64,000 nucleotides of DNA, from contig CAKUHA010000005.1 of NCBI GenBank assembly GCA_934655755.1, positions 22,933 to 86,932 of the forward strand. The letters are read 5' to 3'. Source of the DNA: an uncultured Collinsella sp. Lineage in GTDB: Bacteria > Actinomycetota > Coriobacteriia > Coriobacteriales > Coriobacteriaceae. The position numbers and the translations under genes were made by a program. The stretch's first letter is position 1. Every line of letters begins with the position of its first letter. Below the pieces are notes generated by a model, which saw nothing but the letters and a program-made list of their open reading frames with translations, was not told the DNA's origin and did no database searches. Positions 16,322 through 28,400 of this stretch are shown in pieces.

Positions 16322-16372
16322 GATGTCTCCGTTTCGAATGGCCGCGGCGGCATGCGCCAGCTGCCGTTGGTG

Positions 16373-16429
16373 TAACGCTTCTAGTATACCCGCAACCGCT
16401 GACGGTGCCGAACTTTCCGGTAAGCGTTA
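16373..16429. promoter_or_regulatory. lemA/tetR divergent control region with TAACGCTT inverted arms
   Basis: TAACGCTT (16373-16380) and AAGCGTTA (16422-16429) flank a minus-strand -10-like TATACT (~16382-16387) facing lemA. Eight-base arms 41 bases apart could be two half-sites of a regulator such as the adjacent TetR protein. Weak evidence. Confidence 0.3.
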
Positions 16430-16527
16430 TGTTTCCACCAAGGTAGGACGACCGTGCGGAGAATGGGCAGTACAGGTGTAAGATATGCGACAGATTGATG
16501 GGTGTTGTCTTTTCCTTGAGGAGGGCG

Positions 16528-17118
16528 ATGCAGATGGACCTTCGCATTAAGAAAACCTATCGGGCCCTGTTCTCAGCTTTTACCGAGCTTTTGGAAGAAC
16601 ATCGTTTTGAGGACCTGACGGTTGCCATGCTGTGCGACCGCGCTATGATACGCCGCACGACGTTCTACAAGCACTTTCGCGACAAAAATGATTACTTTGC
16701 CTTCTATATCGATGAGCTCATGTCGGGCCTGCCGCAAAAGCGGGCTGCCGAGGGCGGCACGGTGTCGGCCGACGACGTGCGCGGGCTTCGCCACGAGGTG
16801 TTCACCGACGCCATGGACATGATTCTGGCGCACGAGCAGCTCATGGACAACATTTTGGCGAGCAGCATGTCGGGTATGTTGACCAGCATGATTTGCGACC
16901 GCATCGCGCGGTCCATTCGCGAGCGTGTGATGAGCGCGCTTGACGAGGATGCGCTTGCGCCCGTGTCGCTCGAGACGACGTCCGAGTTTATCGCCGGCGG
17001 CATCATTCGTCTATTTACCATGTGGTGGGAATCGGGCCATGACCTTGAACGTCAACCCGAGATGGCCGACGTGGTCGATGCCCTGTTCGAGCGGACCATG
17101 ACGCCGGTAAAGCACTAA
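16528..17118 (+). CDS. TetR/AcrR-family transcriptional regulator
   Basis: A 196-residue regulator with an N-terminal HTH at ~5-55 (MDLRIKKTYRALFSAF, then FEDLTVAMLCDRAMIRRTTFYKHFRDK). The last part, the TTFYKHFRDK recognition helix, is typical of the TetR subgroup with a TetR_C_7/YsiA-like C-terminal domain. The ligand domain (~70-190) is helical with no identifying motif. AGGAGGG lies directly before ATG 16528; ATG 16534 is an alternative with better spacing. It is divergent from lemA, and tRNA-Ser lies convergent immediately downstream. Targets unknown. Confidence 0.9.
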   Translation: MQMDLRIKKTYRALFSAFTELLEEHRFEDLTVAMLCDRAMIRRTTFYKHFRDKNDYFAFYIDELMSGLPQKRAAEGGTVSADDVRGLRHEVFTDAMDMILAHEQLMDNILASSMSGMLTSMICDRIARSIRERVMSALDEDALAPVSLETTSEFIAGGIIRLFTMWWESGHDLERQPEMADVVDALFERTMTPVKH

Positions 17119-17121
17119 AAG

Positions 17122-17211
17122 TGGCGGAGAGAGGGGGATTCGAACCCCCGGAACGCTCTCGCGCTCAACGGTTTTCAAGACCGCCGCATTCAACCGCTCT
17201 GCCATCTCTCC
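17122..17211 (-). tRNA. tRNA-Ser (anticodon UGA), CCA encoded
   Basis: The 90-nt cloverleaf has acceptor GGAGAGA/TCTCTCC, discriminator G and an encoded CCA (17122-17124). The anticodon loop is CTTGAAA, giving UGA. A long class II variable arm (GAGCGCGAGAGCGTTC) and the T arm GGGGGTTCGAATCCCCC are clear. It reads UCA and other UCN codons. Confidence 0.97.
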
Positions 17212-17262
17212 GTGAGTCGTAATGATAGCATCGTTTTGAATTTACAACAGGGAAGGCGAACG

Positions 17263-19044
17263 ATGACGAGCACCGGAATCGACGAGAAGTTCATGCGCGA
17301 GGCGTTAGCGGAGGCGCGAGCCGCCGCGGAAGTGGGCGAGGTGCCCATCGGAGCCGTGGTGGTGCGTGCGGGCGAGATTGTCGCGCGGGCGCATAATCGT
17401 CGCGAACTCGATCAGAACCCTTCGGCGCATGCCGAGTTTGCGGCTGTGTGTGCCGCTGCCCAGGCGCTCGGCCGTTGGCGCCTTTCCGATTGCACGGTCT
17501 ATGTGACGCTGGAGCCCTGCTGTATGTGCGCGGGGCTTATGGTCAACGCGCGCGTGGGGCGCTGTGTGTATGGTGCGGCCGATGCCAAGGCGGGCGCGCT
17601 GGGATCCCTGTACGATTTGAATGCCGATTCGCGTCTGAATCATCGGTTTAACGTGGCGGCCGGGGTGCTGGCGGATGAGTGTCGCGAGCTGCTGAGTAGC
17701 TATTTTGGCGGTCTACGCGGAGCGGACGGCGCTGCTTGCGGCTGTGGGTCCGATCTTGACGCGCATGCTGCTCACGCCGCGGCACTTGCTGATGCCGGAG
17801 ATGTTGCCGTTGAGACGGTCGACTTTGGCGCCGCGCAGCGCCGGCCTCGCCGCGTGCTGTTGGCGATTGACTCCTTTAAGGGCAGCGTTTCGAGCACGCA
17901 GGCAGAAGAGGCAGTTGCCGAGGGCGTGTGCCGCGCGTGGCCCGATGCCGAGGTGTGCGCATTGCCGCTGGCAGATGGTGGCGAGGGAACGCTCGACGCT
18001 GTCGCTGCATGCGGCGGCGAGGTCGTGACCTGTGAGGTGGCAGGCCCCTTGAACGAGCGCGTGTCTGCCCGGATGCTGGTGGATGCTGGGCGCGAGTCCG
18101 CGGTTATTGAGATGGCCGAGGCGGCAGGGATTGGTTATTCACCCTGTACGGAGTCGGCGGCGCTGGTGGCCTCGACCTATGGCGTGGGCGAGCTTATGAT
18201 CCGTGCGGTTCGTGCGGGCGCAAAGACTATCTATATTGGTTTGGGTGGTAGCGCCACCAACGATGGCGGCGCCGGCATGCTTCAGGCGCTCGGTGCGCGT
18301 CTGCTTGATGAGCACGGTTGCGATGTTGCGCCGGGGCTCGCGGGTCTTGAGCGTGTGGCCGGTGTTGACCTGACGCCCGCGATGCAGGCGCTGGATGGCG
18401 CTCGTATCGTTGTGCTTTCCGATGTCGAGAATCCGCTTGTGGGACGTCGTGGCGCACTGGCGGTGTTCGGCGGACAGAAGGGTCTGCCGACGGGGGACGT
18501 CGCAGCGCTGAGCAGGTACGACGGCTGGATGGTCGGCTATGGTCGCCTGCTCGACGCTGCGATTGCCGAGGCTCGGGCGCAGGGGTTGCTGCGCGTGCCC
18601 GAAGGGGCGCGGACGTTCGGTTCGGTTCTCGGCGTGCCAGGCGCGGGCGCTGCCGGTGGGCTGGGGGCTGCCTTGCTGACGCTCGGTGCGGAGCTGCGCT
18701 CGGGCGTGGAAACGGTGCTCGACCTTGTGGGGTTTGACGAGCGCGTGCGCGATGTCGATCTGGTCATAACGGGCGAGGGCAATATGGATGAGCAGTCCGC
18801 CGCCGGTAAGGCGCCGGTGGGCGTGGCACGTCGCGCCAAGCGCTATGGCAAGCCGGTGGTTGCCGTCGTGGGCGGTCGTGCTGACAACCTGGATGCAGTG
18901 TATGAGCAGGGCATCGACCTAGTGCTGCCCATCTGCCGCAAGCCCATGTCCCTCGACCAAGCGCTCGATGTGCAGGAAGCCACAACCAACCTCATCTGCG
19001 CCGGCGAAGCCGCTGCCCAAGCCTACGACCTCGCCCGCCTCTAA
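17263..19044 (+). CDS. TadA-like deaminase fused to glycerate kinase
   Basis: A single 593-residue frame with two enzymes. Residues ~8-150 match tRNA adenosine-34 deaminase (TadA). Zinc/catalytic motifs HAE (56-58) and PCCMC (85-89) are intact, and VPIGAVVV, GALGSLYDL and LNHRF are typical. TadA makes inosine at tRNA-Arg(ACG) position 34. Residues ~208-590 match the GckA-type glycerate kinase (LLAIDSFKGSVSSTQA, LPLADGGEGTLDA, GLGGSATNDGGAGMLQALG, SDVENPLVG, VITGEGNMDEQS), which phosphorylates D-glycerate. A 55-residue Ala/Gly/Asp-rich linker joins them with no stop or internal start. The ATG 17263 follows GGGAAGG. Both halves look active; any functional link is unknown. Confidence 0.9.
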   Translation: MTSTGIDEKFMREALAEARAAAEVGEVPIGAVVVRAGEIVARAHNRRELDQNPSAHAEFAAVCAAAQALGRWRLSDCTVYVTLEPCCMCAGLMVNARVGRCVYGAADAKAGALGSLYDLNADSRLNHRFNVAAGVLADECRELLSSYFGGLRGADGAACGCGSDLDAHAAHAAALADAGDVAVETVDFGAAQRRPRRVLLAIDSFKGSVSSTQAEEAVAEGVCRAWPDAEVCALPLADGGEGTLDAVAACGGEVVTCEVAGPLNERVSARMLVDAGRESAVIEMAEAAGIGYSPCTESAALVASTYGVGELMIRAVRAGAKTIYIGLGGSATNDGGAGMLQALGARLLDEHGCDVAPGLAGLERVAGVDLTPAMQALDGARIVVLSDVENPLVGRRGALAVFGGQKGLPTGDVAALSRYDGWMVGYGRLLDAAIAEARAQGLLRVPEGARTFGSVLGVPGAGAAGGLGAALLTLGAELRSGVETVLDLVGFDERVRDVDLVITGEGNMDEQSAAGKAPVGVARRAKRYGKPVVAVVGGRADNLDAVYEQGIDLVLPICRKPMSLDQALDVQEATTNLICAGEAAAQAYDLARL

Positions 19045-19060
19045 AATCCATCCCCCAATA

Positions 19061-19127
19061 AGTTGCGGTGGAATAGTTCTTGTTTGGCGGCTCAGGCAGC
19101 AAAAACAGGAACTATTCCACCGCAACT
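19061..19127. repeat. R3 hairpin, copy with 25-bp arms
   Basis: Arms 19061-19085 (beginning AGTTGCGGTGGAATAGTTC) and 19103-19127 pair over 25 bases with a single G-T wobble. The same outer word occurs at 50018-50084. It lies 17 bases after the TadA-glycerate kinase stop and may end that transcript. Confidence 0.8.
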
Positions 19128-19202
19128 TCGAGGACGGCCTTCCGAGGCTGGTCGCCTTGGGTCTTGGGTCGGGAGCCCGGTTTGGCCGGGTAGTCAAAAT
19201 AG

Positions 19203-19222
19203 CCCCGTCCCAAATTAGCTAC
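19203..19222. repeat. R3 companion module CCCCGTCCCAAATTAGCTAC
   Basis: A 20-base word present identically at 49988-50007 and in reverse orientation, with one change, at 6857-6876. It always accompanies the AGTTGCGGTG hairpin. Apart from these repeats and the leader hairpin at 19381-19428, nothing is recognised in 19045-19446. Confidence 0.7.
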
Positions 19223-19380
19223 TTTGCTACTGGGGTATGTCGATGGCGCGAGTGGTTCGATTTTGGGCCTGAGTGGCAACCCGAGGCGAAATTTCGGGTC
19301 ACACAAATTGCTACAATTTTAAGCATATAGCGATGTCCCGCCTTGCGTTTCTGCGCGGGGGGGGGCGTATATTTGCATCG

Positions 19381-19428
19381 ATGAGGACGACGACACACAT
19401 ATAGCGAGCCACTGCTTGCCGTCCTCAT
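19381..19428 (+). promoter_or_regulatory. Leader hairpin before the giant adhesin gene
   Basis: ATGAGGACG (19381-19389) pairs perfectly with CGTCCTCAT (19420-19428). The structure ends 18 bases before the adhesin start and just before its GGGGAGGG ribosome-binding site. It could modulate translation initiation or be a short leader. No riboswitch class is recognised. Confidence 0.4.
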
Positions 19429-19446
19429 GGATTGGGGAGGGCCTTC

Positions 19447-22400
19447 ATGAATCGCGTATGTGCGAGAGCTCAAGAAAAGCTGGAGCTTTTTGGCGAAAAA
19501 ACCAATACAGTCAAGCGCGCTCTAAGGGTTTTGACCGTTCCGCTGGCGGCGTGCGCTCTCTTGTTTGGTGCGACGAGTGCGTCGGCTGCCGTGAGTGACC
19601 ACACCGTGCAGACGGTGAATCCTACCGGTACCACGGTCAATCTGTTCGACTACTGGGTTGTCGATGGCGATAACGATAGCTCGAAGAACGTAAACAACGA
19701 CAACAGTAATAACAACACCGGCATCAATAAAGACCATCAGCTCAAGTTCAATGGTGGCGCCGGCTCGGGCATTAACAGGTGGACGGGCAAAAGCGCCATC
19801 AATGGCTATGGACGCCTTTCGTTTGTGAAGAACACGCTGGTAAATGGTTATCCAGCGATTGATGCCGGTACCTACACCTCCTATAACACGAGTGGTACGT
19901 ACACCGATGAGTCGCTGGCTTATCTCTTTAACAATGCCAGTCAGGCAAATGGTAGGCAGAACGGCAAAGCCGTCTACAACAACGTGAAAGGCCTCTTCCA
20001 GCTCAAGGATGGTTACTACGTCTACGACTCGTACGGCTCTAACGGCTCTAGCGGCAACTACGCTGTGTATAACTCCACGACCAATTCCTTTGACGTCTAC
20101 GATAAAGCGGGCGTATATAAAGGCGATGCGAGCAAAGAAACCAATCTGGGCCAGTTCTTCCCCTTTGACTCTGCAAGCAAGGTTTTTGATGAGAACGGCA
20201 ACAACCTCTCCCCTAAAAAGATCGTTGATGGAAGCACGGATCTCAACCACCACTTTGGCATGTCCATGACCACGGAGTTTGTCCAGCCTGCACGCGGCAA
20301 GACCACCAAAAACGAGGACATGGTCTTTGAATTCTCGGGCGACGATGATGTCTGGGTGTATATCGACGGTGTGCTCGTGGGTGACTTGGGCGGCATTCAC
20401 GAGAAGGCGACGCTCAAGATCAACTTTGCTACGGGCGCGGTGCATGTCGGCCATGTCGACAACGCAAATGACCCCGAAAAGACAATTCAGAACACGACCA
20501 TCAAGGAGATGTTCAAAGCTGCCGGTGCGGATACCACCAACTTCTCCGGCAGCACCTTCCGCGACAGCACCAAGCACACGCTGAGCTTCTTCTATCTGGA
20601 GCGCGGCGCGGGCGCATCGAACATGTCGCTCAAGTTCAACCTTACCACCCTGCCGTCGTCCGAGGTCGAGAAGGTCGACCAGAACGGCCAGGCAGTCCAA
20701 GGTGCCAAGTTTGCTCTGTATCAGTCCGATGAAAAATGGACCGTGCCAAGCGGGGCCGAGCCTATCGCCCAAGGCACGACGGACGCCAAGGGCCAACTGG
20801 TACTTCTGATGAAGAAGGACGGCTCCGTGCTCTCGTTCGATGGCCAGCATTCCGAGGGCCACGATTACTTTGTACTCAAAGAAGTTAGCCTACCCGCAGG
20901 ATACCGCTCGAGCCTGACTTCATCGACTACCGCAACGCCTGGTGAGCTGCATCTGCAGTACAAGCCAGCTGCGGCGAGTGGTTCGGGTGGCGTGGTCGTT
21001 GCACCGCAAACGACGGTCACCATGGCCGACGGTACAACGCAATGGACGGGCAGCCGCATGTGGCTGAACGGCGGCTATCTGGCCGCCAAGGAGACCATCT
21101 CCCTGTCCAAAGACATAAAAGACAACAAGAACAATCCCATTAACTCGGGCACGACCTTTGCCGTCGTGCTCAAGCTCACCGGTGCGGGCGAGGACCACAC
21201 AAGCGAAAACGCATGGACGCCGGTCACGGGCAACCCGCTCGATGGCTATAAGCTGTGCTCCAAACACAGCATTGAGGGCGCGGTCGAGGCTGCTAAATCG
21301 GCGGACACGAGTGTCTTTGCCGTCAACACCAAGGGCGACTACGAGGTAACGGTTAGGTCGCTGCCCGGAGATATCGAAAAGTACGCCGCCATGATGACGG
21401 ATGAGTCGAAGGCGGAATATACCGTGGCGGTGTATCACACCACGGCATCGTCTTTGGCAGGGGCAACCACGGAGAACACCTCCATGGTTCAATACCAGTC
21501 GATAAACAGGCAGTTCTCTACGGTGATCCACCTCACGAACGTCCAGAACCGTCTGTTTGTGCAAAAGGTCGACGATCTGGGCGAGCCCGTGAACGGCGCG
21601 ACGTTTGAGCTGTACCAGGCCAAGGACGTTACCGGCGATAGTCCTAAAACCTATGCCATAAAAGCGGGTGCCGAGCCGTATGACACCGTGCAGGCAAATG
21701 GCATGACCTATCCGTATGACATTGAGGGTGCTGCATGCTTCCCGCTCGATTCGACAAAGCATGCGCCCCTTATCAAGGGTACGTACTACCTGCGTGAGTC
21801 TAAAAGCCCGGATGGTTATGAGATTAATTCCACCATTACCAAGGTGATCGTGGACGATTCGGGCGTGTACGTGGATGCCGGTAAGGTGAACGACGGCGTG
21901 CGTAGCATGAGCGGCCCGGGTTCGCTGATTGCCTCGTTGGCGCAGTTTGGCTCTCCCGACTCGATCGATAATACGCTGACGCACATCAAGGGCAAGCTGC
22001 AGAGCGCGACCGTTGACGCCAGCGGAAGCCTGACGTGGGGCCAGGAGTGCACCGCCGAGGGTGTAACGCCTTCTCTGGCGAACGACCTGATGCACATGCG
22101 CTATGACAAGACGGAACAGGGCACCAAGACCGTCTTGCGCTATGTTGAGGACGGTGGCGAGCGCAACGGTCAGCTGGCGACGATCTTTGCCGACACAGGT
22201 ATCAACCGCATGGCTCTTTATCAAGAAGACGATTCAGCATATATAGACGATGCCTCCAAGACTCGTACTAACCTGGGCACGCTCCAGCTCAATCATCTCT
22301 TTACCACCGCAACTGCCGTGCAGTATACCGACCGTCGTGTGGCGCGTCTGCAGGTGACCAAGACCGTGACGGCAGACGATGACCTTACCGCGCCTACCAA

Positions 22401-25400
22401 GGATGCGAACAACAACGATCTGACGTTTACGTTTAAGTTCACCCTGCCGGAGTCCGAGAAGGGCTACGAGGCACACGTATTCGATGCGAATGGCAATGCC
22501 GTGGGCGATTCCTTTACGCTCATGAACGGCAGCACCCATTCCATCAAGGCCGGCGAGACCATTCGCGTATACGACCTTAAGAAGGGCGACAGATATAGCG
22601 TGAGCGAGCTCACCACCAAGGGCGAGGAGTCCAGCGGCAATGTGCTGGCGAGCATCGTTAACACCGTGACCGGCTCTGCCGATGAGTCGGTGCTTCCGGC
22701 TGGCTTTAGGCTCGTGAGCCGCAGGGCCGGCGGCGAGGAGCAGTCCGGAACCGGCAACACCATCGAGGGCACGATCGCGGCGCTCGTGGGCGGAAACATT
22801 CCCGCGAGCAACAAGCTCGAGTTCACCAACAACTACAGCGCCAGCTCGGTAACGCTCGATGCCCAGAGTGGCCTGAGCGTCAAGAAGGTGCTCGAGGGCC
22901 GCAATTGGGCCGATGGCGATACCTTTACCGCGCAGCTTACGGCCGAGGACGGCGTCCCCATGCCCAACGGTGCCAAGAGCAAGGTGTCGACGGTCGAGCT
23001 TACCAAGAATGCCCAGACGGCAACGTTTGGCGACATCACCTATACCAAGCCGGGCACGTACGCCTATACCATCAAGGAAATTGTCCCCGGTTCCGATGCC
23101 GGGGCAGATGGCATAAGCTACTCCGCCGCCTCCTATACTGCGACGGTTGTGGTGGAGGACAACCATGCCGGTGCTCTGGTTGTTGCGAGCGTGAAAGTGA
23201 TGCAGGTGCGTGACGACGCAGGCGCCGAGACTAAGAAGGAAGTTACCGAGAAGGTAGCGACCTTCACCAATCACTACGACGAGCACGAGAAGGACATCAT
23301 CATCCATGCTCAAAAGAACCTGACCGACAAGGCCGGGACCTTCCCGCTTGCCCAGAACACCTTTGGCTTTACGCTCGAAGGCATGGGCGGCTATGCGAAT
23401 GCCAACGCAGCGTTCAGCCCCAATACGGTCGACGCGAGCATCAAAGCCCCCATGCCCCAGGGCGCCGAGGGCAACATTGCGACCGTGGGCAACAACGCCG
23501 ACGGTACGGTGACGTGGCCGGCGATCTCCTATACCGCCAAGCCGGACGCGGGACGCGCCTACGTGTACAAGTTCGCTGAGAATTCCGGCAGTGTCGCGGG
23601 CATGACCTATGACGGGTCGGTCTATTACGCTGTGGTGCGCAACGCCAAAAAGGGTGCCGGCATCGAAACCTCGATCGAGTACTACAAGACCGCGGCAAAC
23701 GGCTCGGTAGAGCAGCTGAAAACGAACGTCACGCCTTCCTTTACCAATAAATATAGTGTGGAGCCCACGAGCGTGACCCTGCAGGGCCAAAAGACCGTGA
23801 GCGGTCGCGACTGGAGCCAGGGCGAGAGCTACACCTTTAACCTCACCGCCGCTACGGACGACGCCAGCGTGACTGGCCTGGACAAGACCACTGCGCAGGC
23901 GGTGGCAGATGGAGCTGTCGCTATTAACGCCACCCAGGCAGTCGCCAGCGCGCCCGAGTCGGGACGCGTGGCCTCGTTTGCCTTTGGCACCGAAGCCGCT
24001 CCGGCCGTGACGTTCAAGCGCGCGGGCACCTTCAGCTTCAATATCACCGAGAACGCCGCGCAAGATGGCCAGGCGGGCATGTCCATGGACAAGCACACCG
24101 CGCGCGCGACCGTCGTGGTGACCGATCTGGACGAGTCGGGCGAGCACACGGGCAAGCTGCACGTGTCGAGCGTGACCTACGCCAACACCGGTGCCTCCGA
24201 CGCGGACAAGATCGTAACCGACAAGGCTGCCTTTACCAACGCATACCACGCGTCGGGCACCTTTGGTGGCGTGACGGTGAGCAAGACCCTTCAGGGCCGC
24301 GCCTCCACGGCGGACCAGTTTACCTTTGCCGTGACGGGCCTTTGGTACAACGGCGTCCAGACGTCGGTCGACGGTGCCGAGGGCAACCTGTCCAACAAGG
24401 CGGCAGGGGCCGGCGTGTCCGGCGCTGTGGTGAGCGCAAGCGGGGAAGAGAAGCTCTTTGCCCGTACGCTCACCGAGCAGGACCTTGGCCATACGTTTGC
24501 CTATCGCATCCGCGAGAACCAGCCTGCTGCTGCCGGCTACACCTATGACACCAGCTATACCGGCGATGCCATCGTGCTCGTCAAGGTTCTTGCACGCAAG
24601 GACGACCCCGCCAAGCTCTACACCGTGACGACCGTGCTCAAGGGCGCGGGTGTGACGGAGCTGCTGGGCGATGGCACCGATGCGAGCGCGTTGACGGACG
24701 AAAAGATTACCGAGCTCAAGCAGGATCCGAATACCTACGTGCAGCAGTACGATGCAAGCGAGGCCGGCGCCACGACGCCTACCGTCTCGTTTGTGAACCG
24801 TTATGCGGCAAGTCTCGACTATGGTGCCGCTGGCGGCCTGCAGATCGAGAAGACACTGACGTACCCCAAGGACGCGACGGTGTTCGGCTCGCCCAAGAGC
24901 ACGTTCCGCTATATCGTCAAGCCTGCCGATGAGGCCTCTGCCAGCAAGGTCGGCATTTCCACGGACGGCAAGGTCTTTGAGACCACAAATGTCGAGGCCG
25001 ACGCCCCCAAGACCGTGAGTCTGGTACCTGCGGGTGGACTGATCTTCACTCAGAATGATGCCGGCAAGACGTTCACCTATACGGTGAGCGAGATTGACGA
25101 CAAGGCGACGGGCTATACGTACGACAACACGGTCCATACGGTTAGGGCCGTCGTAGCGGATAACGGCGACGGCACGCTCAGGGTCACGACATCGGTAAGC
25201 AAGCCGGGTGACAATGGCGACGAGCTCGAGGGTCAGTGGATTTATCCGTCGGGTACAACGTCCACCGGTGTCGCGACGGTCAAGTTTAAGAACACCTATA
25301 CAGTCACCGAGGCGGCAACCTACACTCCGTCCGTGACGAAGGTTGTTGTCGGCGCCAATGCCCCGGACAAGTTCACCTTTACCATGACCGCAGCTGACGA

Positions 25401-28400
25401 CGCCACCAAGGCTGCCATCGACAGCAAGCTCATCACCGGCTCTTCGATGAGCAAGGGCAACGGCTATACCGAGCAGAAGCAGACGAGGGAAGACCTTGCC
25501 GACGGCGAGCACGATAAGATTGACTTCTCAACGCTCACCTTCAACAAGCCGGGCGCGTATAAGTTCGCTATTAACGAACAGGTTCCGAATGGTCTTGGCG
25601 AGTGGAAGTATGATACGCACACCTATACCCTGACCATTACCGTAACCGATGAGGGCGGCAAGCTTGTGGCCCGCGATGACGGCACGACCGGCTCGGAAGG
25701 CTTCATCTTTACCAATAGCTACCAAACTTCGACGAGCTACGAGCTCCAGGGCGGTCTGGAGATCGTCAAGACGCTCGAGGGCAAGGATTTGCATGCCGGC
25801 ATGTTTGGCTTTACGGTGAAGGGCAAAGACAATGCCTCAACCGAAAAGCTCAAGGCGCTGCTGCGCGCGGACAAGGATCAGGGCGAGCTCACCGTTACCA
25901 ACGATGAGCCGCAAGCCAATGGCGCGTCCCATACCGGTATTTTGGGCGGCCTGACCTTTACGACGAACGATGCGGACAAGACGTTCACCTACGAGGTGGT
26001 CGAGAACAGGGACGACAAGGGTGGCTACACCTACGATACGTCCTATTGGACGGTGGCGATTACGGTTAACAAGCGCACCGATGGTTCGCTCTATACCGTG
26101 ACTACGGTCAAGCGCTATGGCGCCAAGAACGTCGAGCTTTCTAAGGATAAAAAGACCTATAGCTCCGTGGACGGTACCGCCAAGGCCCAGGTGTCCTTTA
26201 CCAACAGCTACGTCGCGACCGGAACCTTTGAGGGCCTTGCTGCCGAGAAGGTAATGGACTCCCGCGACAAGATCGAGGCGGGCCAGTATACGTTTGACCT
26301 GTATGCCGAGAAGGAGGCCGATGGCTCGCTCGTAAAGATGGATGAGGGCACGACCCAGGCGAGCGATAACGGTAAAGCGACGGTCGACTTCGGCAAGGTT
26401 TACTTTAAGCTTGGCAACGCTACCGGCGAATCCCATGAGCAGACGATCGACCTTGCCGGCGCCGTCAACGATGGCATTGCCATCAAGCGTCACAATGCCG
26501 ACCACACCACTACCTACAGCTTTAACCTGGTGGCAAAGGAGCGCTTGGCCAACCTGCCCGAGGGCGTGCGCCCCGTGGACACATCCGCGACGTGTCGCGT
26601 GCTGCTCGAGGTGACCGACAACAACAACGGCAAACTTACGTCCAAGGTGACCTATCGCGATGGTACCAAGGACGGCAAGATCGTCTTCCACAATACGCGT
26701 GATAAGGTCAAGACGATCGGCACGGTCGCAAAGCCCAGTGTGGATATCGACGGGCAGCTGCTCTCCGTGGGCGACTCCTATGTCTACACCATCAACTGGG
26801 TTAACACCGAGGCCGATGCCAAAGACAATCTGGTTCCGGCCGATGTGACCGTGACCGACAAGCTGCCCACGGGCGTTGTGTTCGAGGCCTTTGAGGGCGA
26901 GAACGCCGATAAGGGCGCCGCGGACGGCCAGTTGCTCACGTGGAGCCTGGGCAAGCAGCCTGCGGGCAGCCACGGTTCGGTGCGCGTGCGCGTCAAGATT
27001 ACCGAGGACGCCGTGAATGGTGACCAGGGTGCGGTCGGTACCGTCAACAACACTGCCAGCGTTAAGGTCGGTGGCAGGAGTTATGCCGGCACCACGACTA
27101 ACTACGTGCCCAAGAAGTCCGAGAGCGATGCTCAGGATACGACGGGCTCGGGTGTGGCGCTGGGCGATGAGCTCACCTATACCATCGGCTACAAGAACAC
27201 CGAGAACAAGCAGGCTACGGTGACGGTCTCCGATGCCGTTCCCGCGGGGACCAAGTTCGTGGAGTTCGCGGGCGACCATGCGGATGTCGCATCCAAGGAC
27301 AACGACGGCAACCTCACCTGGACGTTGACGGATGTTCCCGCCGGCAAGGAGGGCACGGTCCAGTTTAAGGTCCGCGTGACCGAGGATGCATTTAAGAGCG
27401 GCGGCGCATCGGGTGACATTTCCAACCAGGCGTCGGTGAAGATCGGCAACAACCCTGCCGTCAAGACCAACACCACCACCGATGAGGTCTCTGACGGTCG
27501 CTTGACGTTGAGCAAGACGGTCACGGCTGCCGAAGGCATCACCGCGCCCAACAAGGCATTTACCTTTAAGGTCCTGCTCTATCAGGCCGATGGCACAACG
27601 CCTCTTGCCGGTACCTTTGCGTACACCGGTCGCCCCAGCGGCGCCAACGGCACCTATGTAAGCGGACAGATCAAGAGCGGGGACACCATCGTGCTCAAGG
27701 CCGGAGGCTCCGTGACGGTTACCGTGCCCACGGGCGCGCACTACGAGGTGCAGGAGCTCGACTCCAAGGGCAACCTCATGACGAGCGAGGACGGCTTTAC
27801 GGTTGCCGATAAGGCGAACTCCAAGACGGGCACCGTCGGAAAGGAGACGCAGGTCGGCTTCACCAACGTCTACAGCGTGGAGTCCACGAAGCTGGAAAAC
27901 GCCTTCAAGGTCCAAAAGAAGATCTCCGGTCGCAACTGGACTAAGGCGGATGTCTTTACTATGACGCTGACTGCCGAGGGCGAGGCGCCCATGCCCGATG
28001 GCGCCAAGGATGGCTTGGCGACGATTGCGCTGAAGAAGGACGTTCAGGTCGGCAACTTCGGCACCATCGAGTACACCAAGCCCGGTACCTATACCTATGT
28101 GATTGCCGAGCAGGCGGGTGGCGAGACGGCGCTCACGTTCTCGAAGGCCACCTATCGCGCCACCGTCACGGTGACCGACGACGGCACCGGTAAGCTGTCT
28201 GCCAAGACTAAGATTGAGAAGCTGACCGACGATGCCGGTAATGCTGCCGAGAGCACGGTCGAGGCGGCGGTCTTTACCAACACCGCCAAGACCGGCGCCC
28301 TCACCGTCAAGAAGACGGTCGTCGACGGCGACAGCCAGCGCGAGTTCGGCTTCACCGTCATGCTAGCCGACGAGGACGGCGAGCCCGTCTCCGGCACCTT

